A DNA stretch of 64,000 nt, from positions 1,951,267 through 2,015,266 of the forward strand of contig NZ_NIUC01000002.1 of assembly GCF_002807035.1 (NCBI RefSeq). Direction: 5' to 3'. The notes beneath the pieces are model-generated. The model was given only the letters and a program-made list of their open reading frames with translations, was not told where the DNA came from and ran no database searches. Positions 41,630 through 51,077 of this stretch are shown in pieces (the first letter of the stretch is position 1; each line of letters starts with the position of its first letter). The translations under genes and the position numbers were made by a program. The stretch is from Algoriphagus formosus (lineage in GTDB: Bacteria > Bacteroidota > Bacteroidia > Cytophagales > Cyclobacteriaceae).

Positions 41630-42136
41630 ATGACCATGGAAGACCATCAAATTACTATTCGTAATGAACTCAAGGCTGGTGATTTAGGTCAAGTTGCTGC
41701 TCTGCATGGTCGAATTTACTTCGAAGAGCATGGGTTTGAGATGGGCTTCGAGGCATATGTCATGGAAAGCTTGCTGGAGTTTTACAGGCAATATGACCCA
41801 GCTAGGGACAAGGTGTGGGTGGTAGAGGCTGATGGGGAGATGGTTGGTTTTTTATTGCTAATGCACAGGCAGGACGAGCAGGCCCAACTGCGGTATTTTA
41901 TCCTCGAAAAGAAATACAGAGGAATGGGGCTGGGCAAAAAACTGATGCAGGAGTGGATAGATTTTTATAAAGAAAAAGGTTACAAAGGTGCGTTTTTGTA
42001 CACCACATCTGGACTTGACCCAGCGGTAAGTCTTTACGAGCGATTTGGTTTCAAAAAAGTCAGCCAAATCAAATCAAGGAATTTCGGTGTACCACTTTTG
42101 GAAATGCTCTACCAATTGAAAATGGAGAAGGCATAA
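41630..42136 (+). CDS. GNAT-family N-acetyltransferase
   Basis: The 168-residue protein has the GNAT core: VWVVEADGEMVGFLLLM, then the acetyl-CoA loop YRGMGLGKKLMQEWIDFYKE, and LYERFGFKKVSQ near the end. The acceptor is not predictable. The N-terminal helices (VAALHGRIYFEEHGFEMGFE) resemble the acetyltransferase domains that in some proteins are joined to MarR regulators, but no DNA-binding domain is present here. A terminator follows. Confidence 0.9.
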   Translation: MTMEDHQITIRNELKAGDLGQVAALHGRIYFEEHGFEMGFEAYVMESLLEFYRQYDPARDKVWVVEADGEMVGFLLLMHRQDEQAQLRYFILEKKYRGMGLGKKLMQEWIDFYKEKGYKGAFLYTTSGLDPAVSLYERFGFKKVSQIKSRNFGVPLLEMLYQLKMEKA

Positions 42137-42168
42137 AAAAACACCTCCAATTTAGAGGTGCATTTTTC
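42135..42168. terminator. bidirectional terminator between convergent genes
   Basis: The hairpin CACCTC/GAGGTG (42142-42147, 42155-42160) is flanked by A7 on the left and TTTTT on the right, so it works for the GNAT gene from the left and the TonB receptor gene from the right. Confidence 0.85.
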
Positions 42169-42191
42169 TTATTACCCAATCTATGTTTTTT

Positions 42192-44537
42192 TTAAAAGCT
42201 GTATCGTGCACTCAAGAGTGCTATCCGGGTTTCTCTTTTGGAGTAGAAGTCTTGGTTGAAAGTATTGGTACGTGCAAATCCAGCCCATCTTCTGGTGTCG
42301 AAAATGTCTCTAACGCTCAATGTGACAGAACCGCGGTTGCCTGCAAAACCTTTTTGGATACTGGCATCCACAAAATACTGCGAGAGGTCTCTACCCTGGG
42401 CTTCGATCTCAGGAGATTCATAATTGGCAACCAATTGGAAATTGATTCCATAAGGAAGTTTGAAGTCTTGCGTAAGCTTCGTGTTCCAAGAGAATCCTGA
42501 ATTGGTAAATTCTTCACCGATATTCGAACCATCGACCGAAATCTGAAAGATGGTTACTCCACCATTTAGCGAGTACCATTCGTTGATTTCTCCTACTCCG
42601 ACAAATTCGACTCCGTATGAAGTGGAGGAAAGCAAGTTGTCCGGCTGAGAATAGGAAATTCCGTCTTCAATTATAGTAACATAGTCCAATTGTCCGTCAG
42701 TATGGCGGTAGAAGATATTTGTAGCAAAGCTTGACTTATCAAAATTCGCCAAATGCCCAAGTTCGAAAGAGTCAATCATCTCCGGCTGCAAGTTTGGGTT
42801 ACCTCTTCTTACATTCAAGGAGTCGGTAATGTCTGGAAATGGATTCAGTCTCCAGGCGGTTGGTCGGTCAATTCTCCTACTGTAGGTGAATTTTATGGAG
42901 TGATTCTCATTCAGGTTGTACATGGACTGCACACTTGGAAAAAGATTGAAGTAACGCTGCTGATTTTCTTCATCTGTATTGGCCAAGTAGGTGTCTACGA
43001 TCGTTGCTTCACCTCTCAACCCTAATGAGTATTCAAATTTTTTCCCAGCATTGGCATAAATGAAATAACCTGCGTGAATCTGATCCTTATAAATAAAGCG
43101 GTTGCTGATGGCAGGGTCTTCCACAAATTCTTGACTCTGCTCATCTAAACGCTCGTACCGGTAGTCATTGTCAAATTCCCGAATGTTGGATTTCAGACCC
43201 GCTTCGATTTTTCTTTTCTCATCCAGAGGCTTAATGTAGTCGACCTGAAAAATTGAAATATTTCGTACTTCATCTGTCACCGCTCGTTCCTGACCATTCA
43301 AATTAGAAGGGTCGGGGTCTAGGGTATTTCTGAAAATGTCAATGTTCTGTGTTTTGAACTGATTTCTGTAGGAATGACTAGCTGTAGCTCGAAAAGTATG
43401 CCCCTTGTCAGCGAATGAATGTTCAAAAATCAAAGCATTATCTATCCCTTCATCTGATTCGTTTTCATTGTTTCGTCGGACATAATCAAACTCAAACAAT
43501 TCGCCGTTTTCCAATCTTTCCAACTCTGCAAAAAGGGTATTGGTCTGATAATCCATCCCATATTGATACACACCTTCATAGCTGATCACATTATTTCCAA
43601 AATAATAGTCAGCTCCTGCGTTTAGATTATGTCCCGTTCTTCTGGAAGAATTTCGTGTGTTTTGTTCGAGCGTTTCGTTCGTTTCGAATATTTCGCGAGT
43701 AGAAGATCGATCACCTACGTCCCGCCAATCTCGATAATTATACCCTCCAAACACATTGAACCGCTTTCCTCTGTGATTCAGACTTCCGCCAATGTTACTT
43801 CTACCCCGAGTACCGTAAGTGCCTTCTACATTTCCGTGAGTACCGAAATCTTGCCCTTTCTTCAAGATGATGTCAATCACACCACCTTCAGCTTCTGCGT
43901 CAAAACGAGCATTTGGATTATTGATGATTTTAATTTCTTCAATAGCAGAGGCAGGAAGTTGATCCAAGTTTTGTGTAAGGGAGGAGTTTCTACCATTGAT
44001 CAGGATATTGGTACCCGAACTACCTCTTAGCGATATGCTTCCATCCTCAGATACTGTGATAGAAGGTGTGTTTCTTAGGATGTCCAAAAGTGTACCACCA
44101 GTATTTGCCAAGTTATTGTCTGGAGTAACGGTGATGCCTTCCATAGTGGATCGAACAGGCATTTTGGTTGTTTGGACGACGACTTCCTCCAAGGCTTGTC
44201 CTTCACTTTTCATGGATAGTTCTCCAAGGTCTTTGGAAGTGCTCAGATCGATATCAGAGACGATCAAATCCTCAAAGCCTAAGAAAAAAGCTTTGAAGGT
44301 ATACTTTCCTTTTGGAGCGCGGAGAGAAAATTCTCCATTTTCGTCAGTGTCTGAGAATACTGTCGGGCTGGCATCTTCTATCGATTGAAACAAAGCAACC
44401 TGAACAAATCCGAGTGGCCCACCGCTTTGATCATCGATTAGAGTCCCTGAGAGGGTGTTTTCTTGCCCAAAAATTGGAATTGATATAAAAAGCCCCAGAA
44501 AAATACTGAGGTAAAAAGATTTAATTGTGGCGTACAT
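42192..44537 (-). CDS. TonB-dependent receptor-like outer-membrane protein
   Basis: The 781-residue protein has a signal peptide (about 1-24, IPIFGQ), a carboxypeptidase-regulatory-like domain (about 28-110, with SLRAPKGKYTFKAFFLGFED), a plug with LRNTPSITVSEDGSISLRGS (about 155-175) and a long barrel of the outer-membrane beta-barrel family 2 type, ending in ALLSARYSF. It is the last gene of a response regulator/histidine kinase/receptor unit, so the two-component system may control it directly or sense its substrate. Confidence 0.9.
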   Translation of the reverse strand: MYATIKSFYLSIFLGLFISIPIFGQENTLSGTLIDDQSGGPLGFVQVALFQSIEDASPTVFSDTDENGEFSLRAPKGKYTFKAFFLGFEDLIVSDIDLSTSKDLGELSMKSEGQALEEVVVQTTKMPVRSTMEGITVTPDNNLANTGGTLLDILRNTPSITVSEDGSISLRGSSGTNILINGRNSSLTQNLDQLPASAIEEIKIINNPNARFDAEAEGGVIDIILKKGQDFGTHGNVEGTYGTRGRSNIGGSLNHRGKRFNVFGGYNYRDWRDVGDRSSTREIFETNETLEQNTRNSSRRTGHNLNAGADYYFGNNVISYEGVYQYGMDYQTNTLFAELERLENGELFEFDYVRRNNENESDEGIDNALIFEHSFADKGHTFRATASHSYRNQFKTQNIDIFRNTLDPDPSNLNGQERAVTDEVRNISIFQVDYIKPLDEKRKIEAGLKSNIREFDNDYRYERLDEQSQEFVEDPAISNRFIYKDQIHAGYFIYANAGKKFEYSLGLRGEATIVDTYLANTDEENQQRYFNLFPSVQSMYNLNENHSIKFTYSRRIDRPTAWRLNPFPDITDSLNVRRGNPNLQPEMIDSFELGHLANFDKSSFATNIFYRHTDGQLDYVTIIEDGISYSQPDNLLSSTSYGVEFVGVGEINEWYSLNGGVTIFQISVDGSNIGEEFTNSGFSWNTKLTQDFKLPYGINFQLVANYESPEIEAQGRDLSQYFVDASIQKGFAGNRGSVTLSVRDIFDTRRWAGFARTNTFNQDFYSKRETRIALLSARYSF

Positions 44538-44601
44538 TGTTGGTTTGGTTTAAGTCTTCGCTACAAGAGTACAATATGATTTTGTAGAGAATTTGAAGCA
44601 A

Positions 44602-45855
44602 TTACTTAAACAAAATAGAAATTACGTGCAAATTGTTTTCAATTCGGTAGGTAGGTCTAAAGCCGTAGGTTTTACAGATTTGCTTGACGATAGCCAGACC
44701 CAAACCAATTGAATCAGAGCGGTTTTCGGCTCTTTTAAAGCGCTCAAAAAAGATTTCTGGATCAAAGTCAGGGAGTTTTCCGGTATTTTCTATGCGTATG
44801 GAGTAGTCATTGAGTTCAATCTGAATTTTTCCGCCTGGTTGATTATGTTTGATGGCATTGTTAATCAGATTCTGAAGTAAGACTTCAGCTACAAATGGAT
44901 GAATTTTTACAAAAGCCTCCTCTTTGATTTGGGTTTTGAGATTTAGATCTTTCATTTCGATCAATTCCTCCATACTTTCAATTACTCGCAAAAGAACTGG
45001 ACTCAAATTGATTGTCTCCGGTGCTTCAAATTCTTCATTCTCCAACTTGGCAAGCATGGATAGAGATCGTACGATTTTGTTGATCTTTTCATTGCTTTGA
45101 TAGATTGACTGAATCATCGCAGCTTGATTTTCGCTGATATCCTCATTCATCATATGCTCGAGTTTTCCGCGGATGATTGCCGACGGGGTCTGGATCTCAT
45201 GCGAAAGATTCTCAGAAAACTCCTTTATCTGACGATAATCTTTCAGGAGCTTTAGGGACATTCGAGAGAGAAAACTATTCAGTTTGTTAAATTCAGAGAT
45301 TGCATATTGATCGAATTCCAGGGGTTTATTTTGCTGAAAATTAAAGCCTCGTATTTTGGAAAGGGTTCTATGAAAGGGTCTAAGAATTCTCTTAGATCCA
45401 ATTCTTACAAAAAAGCCAAGAATCACCAGCTGAATCAAAAAAATCGAAGCCATAGTGATGACAACTGTCTCAGTGATATCCTCGCTTTCAATCACTACAT
45501 TGTAATAAGATATTCGGTAATGTTTGTCCTCAGTTTTGAAAGATTTACTAGCCTTGAGTTGTTTCTCATGGCGGTTCATCGGGTCATGATAAGCGACTGT
45601 ATCTCGAAGCGAGAGTTCTTCGATGGGTAGGTTGAAAGGGATTTCTTTTATTTCGAGCTTATCATAATTCAGTCGATCTGGTGGTACTCCTGCTTTAACT
45701 CTCTGCGCATAGGCATCAATCTGACGGTCTAGTTCGCGTCCGAGTTCGAAGTCAATTTCGGAATCGAGTTTTTTATAGATCAAAAATCCACCGATCAGCA
45801 GACCGACCATTGTGATCAAGATATACCAAGCGGTGAGAAGGTTTAGTAGTCTCAT
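44602..45855 (-). CDS. sensor histidine kinase
   Basis: The 417-residue kinase has two membrane helices (about 8-26 and 131-150) enclosing a 100-residue periplasmic sensor domain, no obvious HAMP match, then the H-box FSENLSHEIQTPSAII (His219), N-box LINNAIKHNQPGG, and G-box IGLGLAIVKQICKTYGF. The start overlaps the response-regulator stop by 4 bases. With the downstream TonB receptor it forms one transcription unit. The signal is unknown. Confidence 0.93.
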   Translation of the reverse strand: MRLLNLLTAWYILITMVGLLIGGFLIYKKLDSEIDFELGRELDRQIDAYAQRVKAGVPPDRLNYDKLEIKEIPFNLPIEELSLRDTVAYHDPMNRHEKQLKASKSFKTEDKHYRISYYNVVIESEDITETVVITMASIFLIQLVILGFFVRIGSKRILRPFHRTLSKIRGFNFQQNKPLEFDQYAISEFNKLNSFLSRMSLKLLKDYRQIKEFSENLSHEIQTPSAIIRGKLEHMMNEDISENQAAMIQSIYQSNEKINKIVRSLSMLAKLENEEFEAPETINLSPVLLRVIESMEELIEMKDLNLKTQIKEEAFVKIHPFVAEVLLQNLINNAIKHNQPGGKIQIELNDYSIRIENTGKLPDFDPEIFFERFKRAENRSDSIGLGLAIVKQICKTYGFRPTYRIENNLHVISILFK

Positions 45856-46535
45856 TTTGCGTTCGCGTCAAATTTGTAGCCTATGCCATAGACTGTTTTG
45901 ATGTAGTCCTTTCCACCAGACTTCTCGATCTTCTTTCGAAGATTTTTCACATGTTGGTAGACAAAATCAAAGTTGGCCAAGTCATCGGTATAGTCTCCCC
46001 AAAGATGCTGGGCGATGGCTTCTTTTCCGATGACTCTATTTTTGTTGGTAAGGAAAAAGAGGAGTAGGTCATACTCTTTTTTGGTCAGGTCTAGGACACT
46101 TTGATTCACTTTTGCCTCCAGAAGTTTGGTGTCCAGATTGATTTCGTTGAAAATGATTTGATCCGAGCCGTCCAATTTGCTTCTGCGGTAAATGGCCCGA
46201 AGCCGGGCAAGTAATTCCGAAAGATGAAATGGCTTTGGTAAGTAATCATCCGCACCCAAATCCAAACCTCTCAGCCGATCATCGAGGGCATTTTTGGCAG
46301 AAATGATCAAGACATTTGCAGAGATTTGATTGGATTTGATGAAGCTTAGGATGTCCAGTCCATTTCCGTCAGGAAGCATGAGATCCAGCAGGATGCAATC
46401 ATATTGGAAAGCCAAAAGCTTGTCCTGCGCCTCGAAAAGGTTCTTGGCTGTTTCGCAACGGATATTCTCCTGCTCAAGGTAGTTGACCATATTTAGGGTC
46501 AGATCTTCATTGTCCTCGATTATAAGTACCTTCAT
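45852..46535 (-). CDS. OmpR-family response regulator
   Basis: The 227-residue protein has a receiver domain with the acidic pocket IIEDNEDL, phospho-acceptor Asp51 in LLDLMLPDGNG, and the Lys of DDYLPKPFHLSELLARL, then a winged-helix domain (about 130-225) ending with KTVYGIGYKF. It should bind DNA as a dimer once phosphorylated by the kinase encoded next. It is the first gene of the unit. Confidence 0.95.
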   Translation of the reverse strand: MKVLIIEDNEDLTLNMVNYLEQENIRCETAKNLFEAQDKLLAFQYDCILLDLMLPDGNGLDILSFIKSNQISANVLIISAKNALDDRLRGLDLGADDYLPKPFHLSELLARLRAIYRRSKLDGSDQIIFNEINLDTKLLEAKVNQSVLDLTKKEYDLLLFFLTNKNRVIGKEAIAQHLWGDYTDDLANFDFVYQHVKNLRKKIEKSGGKDYIKTVYGIGYKFDANAK

Positions 46536-46738
46536 AAGGCTTTACTTTTGGGGCGGGTTTTGGGTGAAAGTCTTGAAATTTACAGCTAGGCTTTGAAGCA
46601 ATTTTGAAGTAATCAAATTAGCCTTTTTTTATTTCTATTCAGGATTCTTCTACTTTTCTCCATGTCCCTATCGGATATTTTTCTAATTTTGACCCAATTT
46701 GGACTTAAGTAAAATTTTCTTCTCAACCCACCTTTCAA

Positions 46739-49558
46739 ATGCCTAAAGACAGTAGCATCAAGCACATTCTTATCATCGGTTCTGGCCCTATCGTCATTGG
46801 TCAGGCTTGCGAATTTGATTATTCCGGTTCGCAGGCTGCAAGATCACTGCGGGAAGAGGGTATCACCGTCACTTTGATCAACTCCAACCCGGCTACGATC
46901 ATGACAGACCCAGTTACCGCAGATAATGTTTACCTGCTACCTCTGGAGAAAAAATCCATTCGAAAAATACTCACTGACCACCCGGATATCGATGCTGTAC
47001 TGCCGACCATGGGTGGTCAAACTGCATTAAATCTAGCGATCGACTGTGATAAAGCTGGAATCTGGAAGCATCACGGAGTAAAAATGATCGGGGTGGATAT
47101 CGACGCAATCGATACTGCCGAAAACCGGGAGAAATTCAAGGCCCTCATGGAGAAAATCGGCGTGGGTGTCTGTAAAGGTGCTACAGCGACTTCCTTTCTT
47201 CAAGGAAAAGAAATTGCTCAGGAGATCGGTTTTCCGCTGATCATTCGTGCCTCCTATACCCTTGGGGGTGCTGGAGGTGCTTTCGTAGAGACCAAAGAAG
47301 AATTCGAAAAGGCGCTTTCTGCGGGACTACAAGCATCACCGGTTCACGAGGTTTTGATCGAGCAAAGTATTTTGGGCTGGAAGGAGTATGAGTTGGAGGT
47401 AATGCGCGATAATATCGGGAACATGATCGTGATCTGTTCCATTGAGAATTTTGACCCCATGGGTGTGCATACCGGAGACTCAATTACAGTTGCTCCGGCT
47501 ATGACCTTGCCGGATACGGTCTATCAGCGCATGCGAAACTATGCCATTACAATGATGAATTCCATCGGGAACTTTGCCGGAGGTTGTAATGTGCAGTTTG
47601 CCGTCAGCCCTGACAATCAGGAAATCATCGGTATCGAGATCAATCCACGGGTTTCTAGATCTTCGGCCTTAGCTTCAAAGGCAACTGGATATCCAATTGC
47701 TAAAGTAGCTGCCAAGTTGGCAATCGGCTATAATCTGGATGAGCTTTCGAACTCCATCACTGGAACCACTTCAGCTTATTTCGAGCCTTCGATCGATTAT
47801 GTGATCGTGAAGATTCCTCGCTGGAACTTTGATAAATTCAAAGGCTCTGATCGTCGACTAGGACTGTCCATGAAAGCCGTGGGTGAGGTGATGGGAATTG
47901 GAAGGAATTTCCAGGAAGCTTTGCAAAAAGCCTGTCAGTCTCTGGAGATCAAGAGAAATGGATTAGGAGCAGATGGAAAAGAACTCCGGGATCAGGAGAA
48001 AATTCTTTATTCACTTGCTAATCCTAGCTGGAACAGACTTTTCCATGTATATGATGCATTTAAGCTAGGGATTTCATTCCGTACCATTCAGGACCTCACT
48101 AAGATCGATAAGTGGTTCCTGAAGCAAATCGAGGAACTCATTCATCTTGAGGATGAAATAGACAAATATACCATAGATACCATTCCTCACGAGGTAATGG
48201 ATATGGCTAAGAAAAAGGGGTATGCAGATCGTCAGATTGCTCACCTACTTGGCTGCTTAGAGAGCGAGGTATTCAATAAGCGCTATACAGAGATGGGTAT
48301 AAAGCGTGTCTACAAGCTCGTTGATACCTGTGCCGCTGAATTTGAAGCACAGACTCCATATTATTACTCTTCCTTTGGGGAAGAGAATGAGTCCATCCGT
48401 ACTGACAAAAAGAAAGTGGTTGTTCTAGGTTCTGGTCCTAATCGGGTAGGACAGGGGATAGAGTTTGATTATTCCTGTGTGCATGGAGTCCTTGCGGCCA
48501 AAGAGTGCGGATACGAAACCATCATGATCAACTGTAATCCAGAGACGGTTTCTACGGATTTTGATGTGGCTGATAAGCTTTACTTCGAGCCGGTATTCTG
48601 GGAGCATATTTATGAGATTATCCTTCATGAAAAGCCTGAAGGAGTAATCGTCCAGCTTGGTGGTCAAACTGCCTTGAAGCTTGCAGAAAAGTTAGACAAA
48701 TACGGGATTAAGATCATTGGTACCAGTTACGAGGCCTTGGACCTGGCAGAAGACAGAGGTTTGTTTTCCACGCTCCTGAAAGATAATAATGTGCCTTATC
48801 CAGAGTTTGGTACAATTCACAATACAGATGAAGCGCTTGAGCTTTGCAAGACGATTGGATTTCCACTATTGGTAAGACCGAGCTATGTACTCGGCGGACA
48901 GGGGATGAAAATTGTGATCAATGAGAAAGAACTGGAAGAGCATGTGGTAAACGTGCTGAAGGATATACCAAACAATGAGATTTTGTTGGACCACTTCTTA
49001 GAGGGTGCGATCGAAGCCGAAGCAGACGCGATCTGTGACGGGGAGAATGTCTATATCATAGGAATCATGCAGCATATTGAGCCTGCGGGTATTCACTCCG
49101 GAGATTCCTATGCCGTATTACCTCCCTACAACTTGGGAGACTTGGTGATTCGTCAGATTGAAACGTATACTGAGCGTATTGCCTTGGCACTAAAGACCCA
49201 AGGTTTGATCAATATTCAGTTTGCCATCAAAAATGACAAGGTTTATGTGATCGAGGCCAACCCTAGAGCTTCGCGGACCGTTCCTTTTATCTGCAAAGCC
49301 TATCAGGAACCTTATGTGAATTATGCCACAAAGGTGATGCTTGGAGAGAAAAAAGTCACTGACTTTGAATTCAAACCGGTCAAAAAGGGTTATGCTATCA
49401 AGGAGCCTGTCTTCTCCTTCCACAAATTCCCAAATGTGAATAAGGAGCTTGGGCCTGAAATGAAGTCCACCGGTGAGGCAATCTATTTTATTGATGATTT
49501 GATGGACGATTACTTCTTGAAAATCTACTCAGAGCGAAACTTGTATTTGAGTAGATAA
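46739..49558 (+). CDS. carB: carbamoyl-phosphate synthase large subunit, without the C-terminal allosteric domain
   Basis: The 939-residue protein has the two homologous ATP-grasp halves: first half IIGSGPIVIGQACEFDYSG, then GGQTALNLA and the ATP-grasp core with GGAGGAFVETKEEF; second half VLGSGPNRVGQGIEFDYSCV with GGQTALKLAEKLDKYGI and SYVLGGQGMKIV. It ends at about the point where the C-terminal MGS-like allosteric domain begins in the roughly 1070-residue enterobacterial enzyme. Control by UMP or ornithine through that domain is therefore not expected. No carA gene is nearby, so the small subunit is encoded elsewhere. Confidence 0.93.
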   Translation: MPKDSSIKHILIIGSGPIVIGQACEFDYSGSQAARSLREEGITVTLINSNPATIMTDPVTADNVYLLPLEKKSIRKILTDHPDIDAVLPTMGGQTALNLAIDCDKAGIWKHHGVKMIGVDIDAIDTAENREKFKALMEKIGVGVCKGATATSFLQGKEIAQEIGFPLIIRASYTLGGAGGAFVETKEEFEKALSAGLQASPVHEVLIEQSILGWKEYELEVMRDNIGNMIVICSIENFDPMGVHTGDSITVAPAMTLPDTVYQRMRNYAITMMNSIGNFAGGCNVQFAVSPDNQEIIGIEINPRVSRSSALASKATGYPIAKVAAKLAIGYNLDELSNSITGTTSAYFEPSIDYVIVKIPRWNFDKFKGSDRRLGLSMKAVGEVMGIGRNFQEALQKACQSLEIKRNGLGADGKELRDQEKILYSLANPSWNRLFHVYDAFKLGISFRTIQDLTKIDKWFLKQIEELIHLEDEIDKYTIDTIPHEVMDMAKKKGYADRQIAHLLGCLESEVFNKRYTEMGIKRVYKLVDTCAAEFEAQTPYYYSSFGEENESIRTDKKKVVVLGSGPNRVGQGIEFDYSCVHGVLAAKECGYETIMINCNPETVSTDFDVADKLYFEPVFWEHIYEIILHEKPEGVIVQLGGQTALKLAEKLDKYGIKIIGTSYEALDLAEDRGLFSTLLKDNNVPYPEFGTIHNTDEALELCKTIGFPLLVRPSYVLGGQGMKIVINEKELEEHVVNVLKDIPNNEILLDHFLEGAIEAEADAICDGENVYIIGIMQHIEPAGIHSGDSYAVLPPYNLGDLVIRQIETYTERIALALKTQGLINIQFAIKNDKVYVIEANPRASRTVPFICKAYQEPYVNYATKVMLGEKKVTDFEFKPVKKGYAIKEPVFSFHKFPNVNKELGPEMKSTGEAIYFIDDLMDDYFLKIYSERNLYLSR

Positions 49559-49580
49559 TTTCGAATCAAAAAAAGCTTTA

Positions 49581-49847
49581 ATGGGAGGTTTATTAAAATT
49601 TATCATAATTCTATTGGGTGTCGGATGGTTGCTTGGGCAGCTTATCCGATACTTTCTTCGTACCAAGTTGGCAAAATTTGCTCAGCAGGTAAACGAGATG
49701 GAAAAAGAGCAGCGTAGAGCACAACAGGCTGCTTCCAGATCAAATGAGGGGGTGAATGTGGATTATATCCCTAAAAATCACCAAAAGAAACGCCAGAAAG
49801 ATATCGAAGGCGGAGAATATGTAGACTATGAAGAAGTGAAGGAGTGA
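49581..49847 (+). CDS. DUF4834 family small membrane protein
   Basis: The 88-residue protein has one membrane helix (about 4-26, LLKFIIILLGVGWLLGQLIR) followed by a basic and then acidic cytoplasmic tail, ending in IEGGEYVDYEEVKE. This layout and ending match DUF4834, found only in Bacteroidota. Function is unknown. It begins 22 bases after carB and may share its transcript. Confidence 0.85.
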   Translation: MGGLLKFIIILLGVGWLLGQLIRYFLRTKLAKFAQQVNEMEKEQRRAQQAASRSNEGVNVDYIPKNHQKKRQKDIEGGEYVDYEEVKE

Positions 49848-51077
49848 TTACATTCCTTCATTTTTTTTCTTGCACCAAAAAACCTTATAGCCTTTCATGG
49901 TTTTTGTCGCAATTAAAAAATCATCCCCTCCATCTTTAAGCCCCATTTTCTTTTTTAAGGAGTCGGCACCTAGCACATAATTTCTGGTAATGACATTGAC
50001 TTTTCCGCTAGGGAAGAGCTTTTTGATTTCCTGCTTCTTCAGATTTACTTCTTGGATCACTTCAAAGGTTCTCCCGGGAATATCTTCAGGGACTTGGTTT
50101 CCTGTATATAAATGGCTGTTTTTTTCCAGCTTTTTTAACCCGTATCGCTCCCCAAAAAGATTGAAGGCTCCTGATTTTAAGATTCCGCTAAGGGGTTCAA
50201 CCAAGTATCTTTCCGCTTCTGAGTAGTTGGCATCAGCCTGTTCCTCTTCTTCTCTGTTAAAGCTAAATTGTTGGAATTCTCTTCCTAAATCCACCACTTC
50301 TATAGATTGCCGATTAGAAATAGACCCTTTTTTCCAATGAAGCAAAAGCTCTTTTACCTCGTTCTTAACAGAAATGATTGTGACTTTTTGGATGTCCGGG
50401 AGCTCTTTCCATGCCTGAGAAATATCCAGCATGGGAGAGGCTTTGATTAGAATCTGTTCAGATTTGGAAGTTAAGAGTTGCCAATTGCTTACTACATCGG
50501 GCTCGCAGTCCTGCAGTTTGTAAAGCTTTTGATTACCGGAGCCTCTTCTGGCAGGGTCGGCATAGATTAGGTCAAATTGGATAGTTGTTCTTTCTAAAAA
50601 CTCCAAACCATCCCCTTCCACAAAGTCAAACTTTCCTCCTAAACCCTCCAAGCCTTCCCTGTCCTTGGATAGCTCCAATTGCTCGAGATTATGCTTCGAT
50701 ATCTGGAAAAGTTCAGCCTGCCTTTCGCAGTAGATCCCTTTTTCAAAGCCTTGGCTTAGATAGAAAAAATCCACTCCCAAACCTCCTGTGAGATCAATCA
50801 TGGTTTTTCCTTCGAGTCCTTCCGCCTTGAATTTGGCAGTTTCTTCACTAGAACTCTGCTCCAAAGCTAAAGAGGCAGGAAAAAGCAAGCTTGGGTTGCT
50901 AGACCAGCTTGGGAGCTTTTTAGAAGCCTTTTGTCGGGCTGAAATCTGTTGTACAGCCATTTTCAAGTCAAAAGGAACTTTGCCCTGATACCTAAAAAGT
51001 AAAAGTGCAGGATCGTCTTGGAGATGATCCTGCACAAATTTTTTGAATTCAGCGCTATTTGCTTCGCTGATATCCAT
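49848..51077 (-). CDS. PG_1098-type class I SAM-dependent methyltransferase
   Basis: The 409-residue protein has an N-terminal helical region (to about 90), the SAM loop MIDLTGGLGVDFFYLSQGFE (about 91-110), then LIYADPARRGSGNQK as the catalytic-loop equivalent, and a C-terminal THUMP-like/ferredoxin-like domain with NVITRNYVLGADSLKKKMG. This is the bacteroidetal PG_1098-like family, thought to methylate RNA, although no substrate is known for it. The start overlaps the asd stop codon by one base, so the two are probably co-transcribed. Its stop abuts that of DUF4834. Confidence 0.88.
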   Translation of the reverse strand: MDISEANSAEFKKFVQDHLQDDPALLLFRYQGKVPFDLKMAVQQISARQKASKKLPSWSSNPSLLFPASLALEQSSSEETAKFKAEGLEGKTMIDLTGGLGVDFFYLSQGFEKGIYCERQAELFQISKHNLEQLELSKDREGLEGLGGKFDFVEGDGLEFLERTTIQFDLIYADPARRGSGNQKLYKLQDCEPDVVSNWQLLTSKSEQILIKASPMLDISQAWKELPDIQKVTIISVKNEVKELLLHWKKGSISNRQSIEVVDLGREFQQFSFNREEEEQADANYSEAERYLVEPLSGILKSGAFNLFGERYGLKKLEKNSHLYTGNQVPEDIPGRTFEVIQEVNLKKQEIKKLFPSGKVNVITRNYVLGADSLKKKMGLKDGGDDFLIATKTMKGYKVFWCKKKNEGM

